Source of the DNA: Allodiplogaster sudhausi
Lineage: Eukaryota; Nematoda; Chromadorea; Rhabditida; Diplogasteridae
Direction: 5' to 3'
NCBI GenBank assembly: GCA_945643635.1
Contig: CALZFC010000001.1
Coordinates: 1,160,001 to 1,224,000 of the forward strand
DNA length: 64,000 nucleotides
This document shows positions 35,543 to 48,039 of this stretch, one piece after another. How positions within the stretch are numbered: position 1 is the stretch's first letter; each line of letters begins with the position of its first letter. The position numbers and the translations under genes were made by a program. Under the pieces are notes generated by a model. It was not told where the DNA came from. It ran no database searches and worked only from the letters and a program-made list of their open reading frames with translations.

Positions 35543-35871
35543 ACACGCCAACATATTTTGAGCCTGCTAATGAAGTATTCTGAAGTAGGCCCCCGGTCCC
35601 TATCCGCGCTCGATCGTCTATCTCAATCATGATCGATGCAGCTTCTGGAGAAACGGTGGGCTCGCCCGGATAAGAAACCTAATGTCTGCGGCCACTTCGT
35701 CAGATTCCGGCAGTGGATATTCTTTGAAATCTCTCCTATCTTGAATCCTCGACTATTCGACGACTATGTCTTGAATAACCGAAAAAAAGTTTAATGAACG
35801 TATGATATCATTTTGGCGACAATAAGATTTTCCGTTAAAAATGTTTTAGAAAAATAGACAAAAAGATTTTT

Positions 35872-35944
35872 CGACCACGGCAGGATTCGAACCTGCAATC
35901 TTCTGCTCCGTAGGCAGACGCGTTATCCATTGCGCCACGCGGCC
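35872..35944 (-). tRNA. tRNA-Arg-ACG: tRNA-Arg(ACG)
   Basis: Consensus; C5; period 403. Confidence 0.95.
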
Positions 35945-36274
35945 ACACGCCAACATATTTTGAGCCTGCTAATGAAGTATTCTGAAGTAGGCCCCCGGTC
36001 CCTATCCGCGCTCGATCGTCTATCTCAATCATGATCGATGCAGCTTCTGGAGAAACGGTGGGCTCGCCCGGATAAGAAACCTAATGTCTGCGGCCACTTC
36101 GTCAGAATCCGGCAGTGGATATTCTTTGACATCTCTCCCATCTTGAATCCTCGACTATTCGACGACTATGTCTTGAATAACCGAATAAAAGCTTAATGAA
36201 CGTATGATATCATTTTGGCGACAATAAGATTTTCCGTTAAAAATGTTTTAGAAAAAATAGACAAAAAGATTTTT

Positions 36275-36347
36275 CGACCACGGCAGGATTCGAACCTGCA
36301 ATCTTCTGCTCCGTAGGCAGACGCGTTATCCATTGCGCCACGCGGCC
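36275..36347 (-). tRNA. tRNA-Arg-ACG: tRNA-Arg(ACG)
   Basis: Consensus; C4; period 401. Confidence 0.95.
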
Positions 36348-36675
36348 ACACGCCAACATATTTTGAGCCTGCTAATGAAGTATTCTGAAGTAGGCCCCGG
36401 TCCCTATCCGCGCTCGATCGTCTATCTCAATCATGATCGATGCAGCTTCTGGAGAAACGGTGGGCTCGCCCGGATAAGAAACCTAATGTCTGCGGCCACT
36501 TCGTCAGATTCCGGCAGTGGATATTCTTTGAAATCTCTCCTATCTTGAATCCTCGACTATTCGACGACTATGTCTTGAATAACCGAAAAAAGTTTAATGA
36601 ACGTATGATATCATTTTGGCGACAATAAGATTTTCCGTTAAAAATGTTTTAGAAAAAATAGACAAAAAGATTTTT

Positions 36676-36748
36676 CGACCACGGCAGGATTCGAACCTGC
36701 AATCTTCTGCTCCGTAGGCAGACGCGTTATCCATTGCGCCACGCGGCC
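36676..36748 (-). tRNA. tRNA-Arg-ACG: tRNA-Arg(ACG)
   Basis: Consensus; C4; period 402. Confidence 0.95.
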
Positions 36749-37077
36749 ACACGCCAACATATTTTGAGCCTGCTAATGAAGTATTCTGAAGTAGGCCCCG
36801 GTCCCTATCCGCGCTCGATCGTCTATCTCAATCATGATCGATGCAGCTTCTGGAGAAACGGTGGGCTCGCCCGGATAAGAAACCTAATGTCTGCGGCCAC
36901 TTCGTCAGAATCCGGCAGTGGATATTCTTTGACATCTCTCCCATCTTGAATCCTCGACTATTCGACGACTATGTCTTGAATAACCGAATAAAAGCTTAAT
37001 GAACGTATGATATCATTTTGGCGACAATAAGATTTTCCGTTAAAAATGTTTTAGAAAAAATAGACAAAAAGATTTTT

Positions 37078-37150
37078 CGACCACGGCAGGATTCGAACCT
37101 GCAATCTTCTGCTCCGTAGGCAGACGCGTTATCCATTGCGCCACGCGGCC
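37078..37150 (-). tRNA. tRNA-Arg-ACG: tRNA-Arg(ACG)
   Basis: Consensus; C4; period 402. Confidence 0.95.
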
Positions 37151-37479
37151 ACACGCCAACATATTTTGAGCCTGCTAATGAAGTATTCTGAAGTAGGCCC
37201 CGGTCCCTATCCGCGCTCGATCGTCTATCTCAATCATGATCGATGCAGCTTCTGGAGAAACGGTGGGCTCGCCCGGATAAGAAACCTAATGTCTGCGGCC
37301 ACTTCGTCAGATTCCGGCAGTGGATATTCTTTGAAATCTCTCCTATCTTGAATCCTCGACTATTCGACGACTATGTCTTGAATAACCGAAAAAAAGTTTA
37401 ATGAACGTATGATATCATTTTGGCGACAATAAGATTTTCCGTTAAAAATGTTTTAGAAAAAATAGACAAAAAGATTTTT

Positions 37480-37552
37480 CGACCACGGCAGGATTCGAAC
37501 CTGCAATCTTCTGCTCCGTAGGCAGACGCGTTATCCATTGCGCCACGCGGCC
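37480..37552 (-). tRNA. tRNA-Arg-ACG: tRNA-Arg(ACG)
   Basis: Consensus; C5; period 403. Confidence 0.95.
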
Positions 37553-37882
37553 ACACGCCAACATATTTTGAGCCTGCTAATGAAGTATTCTGAAGTAGGC
37601 CCCCGGTCCCTATCCGCGCTCGATCGTCTATCTCAATCATGATCGATGCAGCTTCTGGAGAAACGGTGGGCTCGCCCGGATAAGAAACCTAATGTCTGCG
37701 GCCACTTCGTCAGAATCCGGCAGTGGATATTCTTTGACATCTCTCCCATCTTGAATCCTCGACTATTCGACGACTATGTCTTGAATAACCGAAAAAAAGC
37801 TTAATGAACGTATGATATCATTTTGGCGACAATAAGATTTTCCGTTAAAAATGTTTTAGAAAAAATAGACAAAAAGATTTTT

Positions 37883-37955
37883 CGACCACGGCAGGATTCG
37901 AACCTGCAATCTTCTGCTCCGTAGGCAGACGCGTTATCCATTGCGCCACGCGGCC
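37883..37955 (-). tRNA. tRNA-Arg-ACG: tRNA-Arg(ACG)
   Basis: Consensus; C5; period 404. Confidence 0.95.
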
Positions 37956-38286
37956 ACACGCCAACATATTTTGAGCCTGCTAATGAAGTATTCTGAAGTA
38001 GGCCCCCGGTCCCTATCCGCGCTCGATCGTCTATCTCAATCATGATCGATGCAGCTTCTGGAGAAACGGTGGGCTCGCCCGGATAAGAAACCTAATGTCT
38101 GCGGCCACTTCGTCAGAATCCGGCAGTGGATATTCTTTGACATCTCTCCCATCTTGAATCCTCGACTATTCGACGACTATGTCTTGAATAATCGAAAAAA
38201 AGTTTAATGAACGTATGATATCATTTTGGCGACAATAAGATTTTCCGTTAAAAATGTTTTAGAGAAAAATAGACAAAAAGATTTTT

Positions 38287-38359
38287 CGACCACGGCAGGA
38301 TTCGAACCTGCAATCTTCTGCTCCGTAGGCAGACGCGTTATCCATTGCGCCACGCGGCC
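38287..38359 (-). tRNA. tRNA-Arg-ACG: tRNA-Arg(ACG)
   Basis: Consensus; C5; period 403. Confidence 0.95.
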
Positions 38360-38689
38360 ACACGCCAACATATTTTGAGCCTGCTAATGAAGTATTCTGA
38401 AGTAAGCCCCCGGTCCCTATCCGCGCTCGATCGTCTATCTCAATCATGATCGATGCAGCTTCTGGAGAAACGGTGGGCTCGCCCGGATAAGAAACCTAAT
38501 GTCTGCGGCCACTTCGTCAGATTCCGGCAGTGGATATTCTTTGAAATCTCTCCTATCTTGAATCCTCGACTATTCGACGACTATGTCTTGAATAATCGAA
38601 AAAAAGTTTAATGAACGTATGATATCATTTTGGCGACAATAAGATTTTCCGTTAAAAATGTTTTAGAAAAAATAGACAAAAAGATTTTT

Positions 38690-38762
38690 CGACCACGGCA
38701 GGATTCGAACCTGCAATCTTCTGCTCCGTAGGCAGACGCGTTATCCATTGCGCCACGCGGCC
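38690..38762 (-). tRNA. tRNA-Arg-ACG: tRNA-Arg(ACG)
   Basis: Consensus; C5; period 404. Confidence 0.95.
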
Positions 38763-39093
38763 ACACGCCAACATATTTTGAGCCTGCTAATGAAGTATTC
38801 TGAAGTAGGCCCCCGGTCCCTATCCGCGCTCGATCGTCTATCTCAATCATGATCGATGCAGCTTCTGGAGAAACGGTGGGCTCGCCCGGATAAGAAACCT
38901 AATGTCTGCGGCCACTTCGTCAGAATCCGGCAGTGGATATTCTTTGACATCTCTCCCATCTTGAATCCTCGACTATTCGACGACTATGTCTTGAATAATC
39001 GAAAAAAAGTTTAATGAACGTATGATATCATTTTGGCGACAATAAGATTTTCCGTTAAAAATGTTTTAGAGAAAAATAGACAAAAAGATTTTT

Positions 39094-39166
39094 CGACCAC
39101 GGCAGGATTCGAACCTGCAATCTTCTGCTCCGTAGGCAGACGCGTTATCCATTGCGCCACGCGGCC
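39094..39166 (-). tRNA. tRNA-Arg-ACG: tRNA-Arg(ACG)
   Basis: Consensus; C5; period 403. Confidence 0.95.
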
Positions 39167-39496
39167 ACACGCCAACATATTTTGAGCCTGCTAATGAAGT
39201 ATTCTGAAGTAGGCCCCCGGTCCCTATCCGCGCTCGATCGTCTATCTCAATCATGATCGATGCAGCTTCTGGAGAAACGGTGGGCTCGCCCGGATAAGAA
39301 ACCTAATGTCTGCGGCCACTTCGTCAGATTCCGGCAGTGGATATTCTTTGAAATCTCTCCTATCTTGAATCCTCGACTATTCGACGACTATGTCTTGAAT
39401 AATCGAAAAAAAGTTTAATGAACGTATGATATCATTTTGGCGACAATAAGATTTTCCGTTAAAAATGTTTTAGAAAAAATAGACAAAAAGATTTTT

Positions 39497-39569
39497 CGAC
39501 CACGGCAGGATTCGAACCTGCAATCTTCTGCTCCGTAGGCAGACGCGTTATCCATTGCGCCACGCGGCC
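39497..39569 (-). tRNA. tRNA-Arg-ACG: tRNA-Arg(ACG)
   Basis: Consensus; C4; period 401. Confidence 0.95.
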
Positions 39570-39897
39570 ACACGCCAACATATTTTGAGCCTGCTAATGA
39601 AGTATTCTGAAGTAGGCCCCGGTCCCTATCCGCGCTCGATCGTCTATCTCAATCATGATCGATGCAGCTTCTGGAGAAACGGTGGGCTCGCCCGGATAAG
39701 AAACCTAATGTCTGCGGCCACTTCGTCAGAATCCGGCAGTGGATATTCTTTGACATCTCTCCCATCTTGAATCCTCGACTATTCGACGACTATGTCTTGA
39801 ATAACCGAATAAAAGCTTAATGAACGTATGATATCATTTTGGCGACAATAAGATTTTCCGTTAAAAATGTTTTAGAAAAATAGACAAAAAGATTTTT

Positions 39898-39970
39898 CGA
39901 CCACGGCAGGATTCGAACCTGCAATCTTCTGCTCCGTAGGCAGACGCGTTATCCATTGCGCCACGCGGCC
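39898..39970 (-). tRNA. tRNA-Arg-ACG: tRNA-Arg(ACG)
   Basis: Consensus; C4; period 404. Confidence 0.95.
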
Positions 39971-40301
39971 ACACGCCAACATATTTTGAGCCTGCTAATG
40001 AAGTATTCTGAAGTAGGCCCCGGTCCCTATCCGCGCTCGATCGTCTATCTCAATCATGATCGATGCAGCTTCTGGAGAAACGGTGGGCTCGCCCGGATAA
40101 GAAACCTAATGTCTGCGGCCACTTCGTCAGAATCCGGCAGTGGATATTCTTTGACATCTCTCCCATCTTGAATCCTCGACTATTCGACGACTATGTCTTG
40201 AATAACCGAATAAAAGCTTAATGAACGTATGATATCATTTTTGGCGACAATAAGATTTTCCGTTAAAAATGTTTTAGAAAAAAAAAGACAAAACGATTTT
40301 T

Positions 40302-40374
40302 CGACCACGGCAGGATTCGAACCTGCAATCTTCTGCTCCGTAGGCAGACGCGTTATCCATTGCGCCACGCGGCC
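40302..40374 (-). tRNA. tRNA-Arg-ACG: tRNA-Arg(ACG)
   Basis: Consensus; C5; period 403; TTTT terminator. Confidence 0.95.
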
Positions 40375-40704
40375 ACACGACAACATATTTTGAGCCTGCT
40401 AATGAAGTATTCTGAAGTAGGCCCCCGGTCCCTATCCGCGCTCGATCGTCTATCTCAATCATGATCGATGCAGCTTCTGGAGAAACGGTGGGCTCGCCCG
40501 GATAAGAAACCTAATGTCTGCGGCCACTTCGTCAGATTCCGGCAGTGGATATTCTTTGAAATCTCTCCTATCTTGAATCCTCGACTATTCGACGACTATG
40601 TCTTGAATAACCGAAAAAAAGTTTAATGAACGTATGATATCATTTTGGCGACAATAAGATTTTCCGTTAAAAATGTTTTAGAAAAAATAGACAAAAAGAT
40701 TTTT

Positions 40705-40777
40705 CGACCACGGCAGGATTCGAACCTGCAATCTTCTGCTCCGTAGGCAGACGCGTTATCCATTGCGCCACGCGGCC
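40705..40777 (-). tRNA. tRNA-Arg-ACG: tRNA-Arg(ACG)
   Basis: Consensus; C5; period 403. Confidence 0.95.
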
Positions 40778-41107
40778 ACACGCCAACATATTTTGAGCCT
40801 GCTAATGAAGTATTCTGAAGTAGGCCCCCGGTCCCTATCCGCGCTCGATCGTCTATCTCAATCATGATCGATGCAGCTTCTGGAGAAACGGTGGGCTCGC
40901 CCGGATAGGAAACCTAATGTCTGCGGCCACTTCGTCAGAATCCGGCAGTGGATATTCTTTGACATCTCTCCCATCTTGAATCCTCGACTATTCGACGACT
41001 ATGTCTTGAATAACCGAATAAAAGCTTAATGAACGTATGATATCATTTTGGCGACAATAAGATTTTCCGTTAAAAATGTTTTAGAAAAAATAGACAAAAA
41101 GATTTTT

Positions 41108-41180
41108 CGACCACGGCAGGATTCGAACCTGCAATCTTCTGCTCCGTAGGCAGACGCGTTATCCATTGCGCCACGCGGCC
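41108..41180 (-). tRNA. tRNA-Arg-ACG: tRNA-Arg(ACG)
   Basis: Consensus; C5; period 402. Confidence 0.95.
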
Positions 41181-41509
41181 ACACGCCAACATATTTTGAG
41201 CCTGCTAATGAAGTATTCTGAAGTAAGCCCCCGGTCCCTATCCGCGCTCGATCGTCTATCTCAATCATGATCGATGCAGCTTCTGGAGAAACGGTGGGCT
41301 CGCCCGGATAAGAAACCTAATGTCTGCGGCCACTTCGTCAGATCCGGCAGTGGATATTCTTTGAAATCTCTCCTATCTTGAATCCTCGACTATTCGACGA
41401 CTATGTCTTGAATAATCGAAAAAAAGTTTAATGAACGTATGATATCATTTTGGCGACAATAAGATTTTCCGTTAAAAATGTTTTAGAAAAAATAGACAAA
41501 AAGATTTTT

Positions 41510-41582
41510 CGACCACGGCAGGATTCGAACCTGCAATCTTCTGCTCCGTAGGCAGACGCGTTATCCATTGCGCCACGCGGCC
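41510..41582 (-). tRNA. tRNA-Arg-ACG: tRNA-Arg(ACG)
   Basis: Consensus; C5; period 402. Confidence 0.95.
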
Positions 41583-41911
41583 ACACGCCAACATATTTTG
41601 AGCCTGCTAATGAAGTATTCTGAAGTAGGCCCCCGGTCCCTATCCGCGCTCGATCGTCTATCTCAATCATGATCGATGCAGCTTCTGGAGAAACGGTGGG
41701 CTCGCCCGGATAAGAAACCTAATGTCTGCGGCCACTTCGTCAGAATCCGGCAGTGGATATTCTTTGACATCTCTCCTATCTTGAATCCTCGACTATTCGA
41801 CGACTATGTCTTGAATAACCGAATAAAAGCTTAATGAACGTATGATATCATTTTGGCGACAATAAGATTTTCCGTTAAAAATGTTTTAGAGAAAATAGAC
41901 AAAAGATTTTT

Positions 41912-41984
41912 CGACCACGGCAGGATTCGAACCTGCAATCTTCTGCTCCGTAGGCAGACGCGTTATCCATTGCGCCACGCGGCC
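41912..41984 (-). tRNA. tRNA-Arg-ACG: tRNA-Arg(ACG)
   Basis: Consensus; C5; period 402; TTTT terminator. Confidence 0.95.
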
Positions 41985-42313
41985 ACACGCCAACATATTT
42001 TGAGCCTGCTAATGAAGTATTCTGAAGTAGGCCCCCGGTCCCTATCCGCGCTCGATCGTCTATCTCAATCATGATCGATGCAGCTTCTGGAGAAACGGTG
42101 GGCTCGCCCGAATAAGAAACCTAATGTCTGCGGCCACTTCGTCAGATTCCGGCAGTGGATATTCTTTGACATCTCTCCCATCTTGAATCCTCGACTATTC
42201 GACGACTATGTCTTGAATAACCGAATAAAAGCTTAATGAACGTATGATATCATTTTGGCGACAATAAGATTTTCCGTTAAAAATGTTTTAGAGAAAATAG
42301 ACAAAAAGATTTT

Positions 42314-42386
42314 CGACCACGGCAGGATTCGAACCTGCAATCTTCTGCTCCGTAGGCAGACGCGTTATCCATTGCGCCACGCGGCC
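42314..42386 (-). tRNA. tRNA-Arg-ACG: tRNA-Arg(ACG)
   Basis: Consensus; C4 with a unique GAAAG next to it; period 405. Confidence 0.95.
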
Positions 42387-42718
42387 ACACGCCAACATAT
42401 TTTGAGCCTGCTAATGAAGTATTCTGAAGAAAGTAGGCCCCGGTCCATATCCGCACTCGATCGTCTATCTCATTCATGATCGATGCAGCTTCTGGAGAAA
42501 CGGTGGGCTCGCCCGAATAAGAAACCTAATTTCTGCGGCCACTTCGTCAGATTCCGGCAGTGGATATTCTTTGAAATCTCTCCATCTTGAATCCTCGACT
42601 ATTCGACGACTATGTCTTGAATAATCGAAAAAAAAGTTTAATGAACGTATGATATCATTTTGGCGACAATAAGATTTTCCGTTAAAAATGTTTTAGAGAA
42701 AATAGACAAAAAGATTTT

Positions 42719-42791
42719 CGACCACGGCAGGATTCGAACCTGCAATCTTCTGCTCCGTAGGCAGACGCGTTATCCATTGCGCCACGCGGCC
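42719..42791 (-). tRNA. tRNA-Arg-ACG: tRNA-Arg(ACG)
   Basis: Consensus; ins with C5; period 411. First ins unit after the core. Confidence 0.95.
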
Positions 42792-43129
42792 ACACGCCAA
42801 CATATTTTGAGCCGCTAATGAAGTATTCTGAAGATCTTAAGTAGGCCCCCGGTCCCTATCCGCACTCGATCGTCTATCTCATTCATGCTCGATGCAGCTT
42901 CTGGAGAAACGGTGGGCTCGCCCGAATAAGAAACCTAATGTCTGCGGCCACTTCGTCAGATTCCGGCAGTGGATATTCTTTGACATCTCTCCCATCTTGA
43001 ATCCTCGACTATTCGACGACTATGTCTTGAATAACCGAATAAAAGCTTAATGAACGTATGATATCATTTTGGCGACAATAAGATTTTCCGTTAAAAATGT
43101 TTTAGAAAAAAAAAGACAAAACGATTTTT

Positions 43130-43202
43130 CGACCACGGCAGGATTCGAACCTGCAATCTTCTGCTCCGTAGGCAGACGCGTTATCCATTGCGCCACGCGG
43201 CC
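43130..43202 (-). tRNA. tRNA-Arg-ACG: tRNA-Arg(ACG)
   Basis: Consensus; C5; period 403; TTTT terminator. Confidence 0.95.
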
Positions 43203-43532
43203 ACACGACAACATATTTTGAGCCTGCTAATGAAGTATTCTGAAGTAAGCCCCCGGTCCCTATCCGCGCTCGATCGTCTATCTCAATCATGATCGATGCA
43301 GCTTCTGGAGAAACGGTGGGCTCGCCCGGATAAGAAACCTAATGTCTGCGGCCACTTCGTCAGATTCCGGCAGTGGATATTCTTTGAAATCTCTCCTATC
43401 TTGAATCCTCGACTATTCGACGACTATGTCTTGAATAATCGAAAAAAAGTTTAATGAACGTATGATATCATTTTGGCGACAATAAGATTTTCCGTTAAAA
43501 ATGTTTTAGAAAAAATAGACAAAAAGATTTTT

Positions 43533-43605
43533 CGACCACGGCAGGATTCGAACCTGCAATCTTCTGCTCCGTAGGCAGACGCGTTATCCATTGCGCCACG
43601 CGGCC
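43533..43605 (-). tRNA. tRNA-Arg-ACG: tRNA-Arg(ACG)
   Basis: Consensus; CG (first occurrence); period 404. Confidence 0.95.
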
Positions 43606-43936
43606 ACACGCCAACATATTTTGAGCCTGCTAATGAAGTATTCTGAAGTAGGCCGCCGGTCCCTATCCGCGCTCGATCGTCTATCTCAATCATGATCGAT
43701 GCAGCTTCTGGAGAAACGGTGGGCTCGCCCGGATAAGAAACCTAATGTCTGCGGCCACTTCGTCAGAATCCGGCAGTGGATATTCTTTGACATCTCTCCC
43801 ATCTTGAATCCTCGACTATTCGACGACTATGTCTTGAATAACCGAATAAAAGCTTAATGAACGTATGATATCATTTTGGCGACAATAAGATTTTCCGTTA
43901 AAAATGTTTTAGAAAAAAAAAGACAAAAAGATTTTT

Positions 43937-44009
43937 CGACCACGGCAGGATTCGAACCTGCAATCTTCTGCTCCGTAGGCAGACGCGTTATCCATTGCGC
44001 CACGCGGCC
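43937..44009 (-). tRNA. tRNA-Arg-ACG: tRNA-Arg(ACG)
   Basis: Consensus; C4; period 400. Confidence 0.95.
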
Positions 44010-44336
44010 ACACGCCAACATATTTTGAGCCTGCTAATGAAGTATTCTGAAGTAAGCCCCGGTCCCTATCCGCGCTCGATCGTCTATCTCAATCATGATC
44101 GATGCAGCTTCTGGAGAAACGGTGGGCTCGCCCGGATAAGAAACCTAATGTCTGCGGCCACTTCGTCAGATTCCGGCAGTGGATATTCTTTGAAATCTCT
44201 CCTATCTTGAATCCTCGACTATTCGACGACTATGTCTTGAATAATCGAAAAAAAGTTTAATGAACGTATGATATCATTTTGGCGACAATAAGATTTTCCG
44301 TTAAAAATGTTTTAGAAAAATAGACAAAAGATTTTT

Positions 44337-44409
44337 CGACCACGGCAGGATTCGAACCTGCAATCTTCTGCTCCGTAGGCAGACGCGTTATCCATTGCGC
44401 CACGCGGCC
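44337..44409 (-). tRNA. tRNA-Arg-ACG: tRNA-Arg(ACG)
   Basis: Consensus; ins with C4; period 409; TTTT terminator. Confidence 0.95.
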
Positions 44410-44745
44410 ACACGCCAACATATTTTGAGCCGGCTAATGAAGTATTCTGAAGATCTTAAGTAGGCCCCGGTCCATATCCGCACTCGATCGTCTATCTCAT
44501 CATGCTCGATGCAGCTTCTGGAGAAACGGTGGGCTCGCCCGAATAAGAAACCTAATTCTGCGGCCACTTCGTCAGATTCCGGCAGTGGATATTCTTTGAA
44601 ATCTCTCCTATCTTGAATCCTCGACTATTCGACGACTATGTCTTGAATAATCGAAAAAAAAGTTTAATGAACGTATGATATCATTTTGGCGACAATAAGA
44701 TTTTCCGTTAAAAATGTTTTAGAAAAAATAGACAAAAAGATTTTT

Positions 44746-44818
44746 CGACCACGGCAGGATTCGAACCTGCAATCTTCTGCTCCGTAGGCAGACGCGTTAT
44801 CCATTGCGCCACGCGGCC
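44746..44818 (-). tRNA. tRNA-Arg-ACG: tRNA-Arg(ACG)
   Basis: Consensus; CG; period 404. Confidence 0.95.
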
Positions 44819-45149
44819 ACACGCCAACATATTTTGAGCCTGCTAATGAAGTATTCTGAAGTAGGCCGCCGGTCCCTATCCGCGCTCGATCGTCTATCTC
44901 AATCATGATCGATGCAGCTTCTGGAGAAACGGTGGGCTCGCCCGGATAAGAAACCTAATGTCTGCGGCCACTTCGTCAGATTCCGGCAGTGGATATTCTT
45001 TGAAATCTCTCCTATCTTGAATCCTCGACTATTCGACGACTATGTCTTGAATAATCGAAAAAAAAGTTTAATGAACGTATGATATCATTTTGGCGACAAT
45101 AAGATTTTCCGTTAAAAATGTTTTAGAAAAAATAGACAAAAAGATTTTT

Positions 45150-45222
45150 CGACCACGGCAGGATTCGAACCTGCAATCTTCTGCTCCGTAGGCAGACGCG
45201 TTATCCATTGCGCCACGCGGCC
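45150..45222 (-). tRNA. tRNA-Arg-ACG: tRNA-Arg(ACG)
   Basis: Consensus; C5 with the GCACTCG allele; period 400. Confidence 0.95.
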
Positions 45223-45549
45223 ACACGCCAACATATTTTGAGCCTGCTAATGAAGTATTCTGAAGTAGGCCCCCGGTCCATATCCGCACTCGATCGTCTA
45301 TCTCATTCATGCTCGATGCAGCTTCTGGAGAAACGGTGGGCTCGCCCGGATAAGAAACCTAATGTCTGCGGCCACTTCGTCAGATTCCGGCAGTGGATAT
45401 TCTTTGAAATCTCTCCTATCTTGAATCCTCGACTATTCGACGACTATGTCTTGAATAATCGAAAAAAGTTAATGAACGTATGATATCATTTTGGCGACAA
45501 TAAGATTTTCCGTTAAAAATGTTTTAGAAAAAATAGACAAAAGATTTTT

Positions 45550-45622
45550 CGACCACGGCAGGATTCGAACCTGCAATCTTCTGCTCCGTAGGCAGACGCG
45601 TTATCCATTGCGCCACGCGGCC
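45550..45622 (-). tRNA. tRNA-Arg-ACG: tRNA-Arg(ACG)
   Basis: Consensus; C5; period 404. Confidence 0.95.
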
Positions 45623-45953
45623 ACACGCCAACATATTTTGAGCCTGCTAATGAAGTATTCTGAAGTAGGCCCCCGGTCCCTATCCGCGCTCGATCGTCTA
45701 TCTCAATCATGATCGATGCAGCTTCTGGAGAAACGGTGGGCTCGCCCGGATAAGAAACCTAATGTCTGCGGCCACTTCGTCAGATTCCGGCAGTGGATAT
45801 TCTTTGAAATCTCTCCTATCTTGAATCCTCGACTATTCGACGACTATGTCTTGAATAATCGAAAAAAAAGTTTAATGAACGTATGATATCATTTTGGCGA
45901 CAATAAGATTTTCCGTTAAAAATGTTTTAGAAAAAATAGACAAAAAGATTTTT

Positions 45954-46026
45954 CGACCACGGCAGGATTCGAACCTGCAATCTTCTGCTCCGTAGGCAGA
46001 CGCGTTATCCATTGCGCCACGCGGCC
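45954..46026 (-). tRNA. tRNA-Arg-ACG: tRNA-Arg(ACG)
   Basis: Consensus; CG; period 402. Last of the 85-copy unbroken run. Confidence 0.95.
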
Positions 46027-46355
46027 ACACGCCAACATATTTTGAGCCTGCTAATGAAGTATTCTGAAGTAGGCCGCCGGTCCCTATCCGCGCTCGATCG
46101 TCTATCTCAATCATGATCGATGCAGCTTCTGGAGAAACGGTGGGCTCGCCCGGATAAGAAACCTAATGTCTGCGGCCACTTCGTCAGATTCCGGCAGTGG
46201 ATATTCTTTGAAATCTCCCATCTTGAATCCTCGACTATTCGACGACTATGTCTTGAATAACGAAAAAAAAAGTTTAATGAACGTATGATATCATTTTGGC
46301 GACAATAAGATTTTCCGTTAAAAATGTTTTAGAAAAAATAGACAAAAAGATTTTT

Positions 46356-46430
46356 CGACCACGGCAGGATTCGAACCTGCAATCTTCTGCTCCGTAGCAG
46401 CAGACGCGTTATCCATTGCGCCACGCGGCC
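46356..46430 (-). pseudogene. tRNA-Arg copy with 2-nt anticodon-loop insertion
   Basis: 75 nt. GGCAG became GCAGCAG, so the loop between intact TCTGC and GCAGA stems is 9 nt instead of 7. Likely unable to decode normally. C4; period 405. Confidence 0.8.
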
Positions 46431-46760
46431 ACACGCCAACATATTTTGAGCCTGCTAATGAAGTATTCTGAAGTAGGCCCCGGTCCCTATCCGCGCTCGA
46501 TCGTCTATCTCAATCATGATCGATGCAGCTTCTGGAGAAACGGTGGGCTCGCCCGGATAAGAAACCTAATGTCTGCGGCCACTTCGTCAGAATCCGGCAG
46601 TGGATATTCTTTGACATCTCTCCCATCTTGAATCCTCGACTATTCGACGACTATGTCTTGAATAATCGAAAAAAAAAGTTAATGAACGTATGATATCATT
46701 TTGGCGACAATAAGATTTTCCGTTAAAAATGTTTTAGAAAAAATAGACAAAAAGATTTTT

Positions 46761-46833
46761 CGACCACGGCAGGATTCGAACCTGCAATCTTCTGCTCCGT
46801 AGGCAGACGCGTTATCCATTGCGCCACGCGGCC
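46761..46833 (-). tRNA. tRNA-Arg-ACG: tRNA-Arg(ACG)
   Basis: Consensus; C4; period 403. Confidence 0.95.
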
Positions 46834-47163
46834 ACACGCCAACATATTTTGAGCCTGCTAATGAAGTATTCTGAAGTAGGCCCCGGTCCCTATCCGCGCT
46901 CGATCGTCTATCTCAATCATGATCGATGCAGCTTCTGGAGAAACGGTGGGCTCGCCCGGATAAGAAACCTAATGTCTGCGGCCACTTCGTCAGATTCCGG
47001 CAGTGGATATTCTTTGAAATCTCTCCTATCTTGAATCCTCGACTATTCGACGACTATGTCTTGAATAATCGAAAAAAAAGTTTAATGAACGTATGATATC
47101 ATTTTGGCGACAATAAGATTTTCCGTTAAAAATGTTTTAGAAAAAATAGACAAAAAGATTTTT

Positions 47164-47236
47164 CGACCACGGCAGGATTCGAACCTGCAATCTTCTGCTC
47201 CGTAGGCAGACGCGTTATCCATTGCGCCACGCGGCC
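47164..47236 (-). tRNA. tRNA-Arg-ACG: tRNA-Arg(ACG)
   Basis: Consensus; C4; period 400. Confidence 0.95.
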
Positions 47237-47563
47237 ACACGCCAACATATTTTGAGCCTGCTAATGAAGTATTCTGAAGTAGGCCCCGGTCCATATCCGC
47301 ACTCGATCGTCTATCTCATTCATGCTCGATGCAGCTTCTGGAGAAACGGTGGGCTCGCCCGGATAAGAAACCTAATGTCTGCGGCCACTTCGTCAGATTC
47401 CGGCAGTGGATATTCTTTGAAATCTCCTATCTTGAATCCTCGACTATTCGACGACTATGTCTTGAATAATCGAAAAAAAAGTTTAATGAACGTATGATAT
47501 CATTTTGGCGACAATAAGATTTCCGTTAAAAATGTTTTAGAAAAAATAGACAAAAAGATTTTT

Positions 47564-47636
47564 CGACCACGGCAGGATTCGAACCTGCAATCTTCTGCTC
47601 CGTAGGCAGACGCGTTATCCATTGCGCCACGCGGCC
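47564..47636 (-). tRNA. tRNA-Arg-ACG: tRNA-Arg(ACG)
   Basis: Consensus; CG; period 403. Confidence 0.95.
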
Positions 47637-47966
47637 ACACGCCAACATATTTTGAGCCTGCTAATGAAGTATTCTGAAGTAGGCCGCCGGTCCCTATCCG
47701 CGCTCGATAGTCTATCTCAATCATGATCGATGCAGCTTCTGGAGAAACGGTGGGCTCGCCCGGATAAGAAACCTAATGTCTGCGGCCACTTCGTCAGATT
47801 CCGGCAGTGGATATTCTTTGAAATCTCTCCTATCTTGAATCCTCGACTATTCGACGACTATGTCTTGAATAATCGAAAAAAAGTTTAATGAACGTATGAT
47901 ATCATTTTGGCGACAATAAGATTTTCCGTTAAAAATGTTTTAGAAAAAATAGACAAAAAGATTTTT

Positions 47967-48039
47967 CGACCACGGCAGGATTCGAACCTGCAATCTTCTG
48001 CTCCGTAGGCAGACGCGTTATCCATTGCGCCACGCGGCC
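47967..48039 (-). tRNA. tRNA-Arg-ACG: tRNA-Arg(ACG)
   Basis: Consensus; CG; period 403. Confidence 0.95.

Larger units (their letters stand above)
37801..39414 (-). repeat. Tandem 807-bp (2-unit) duplication in the core
   Basis: Genes at 37883/38287 recur at 38690/39094. Both copies share the extra A in AGAGAAAAATAG just downstream of the second gene. Confidence 0.75.
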
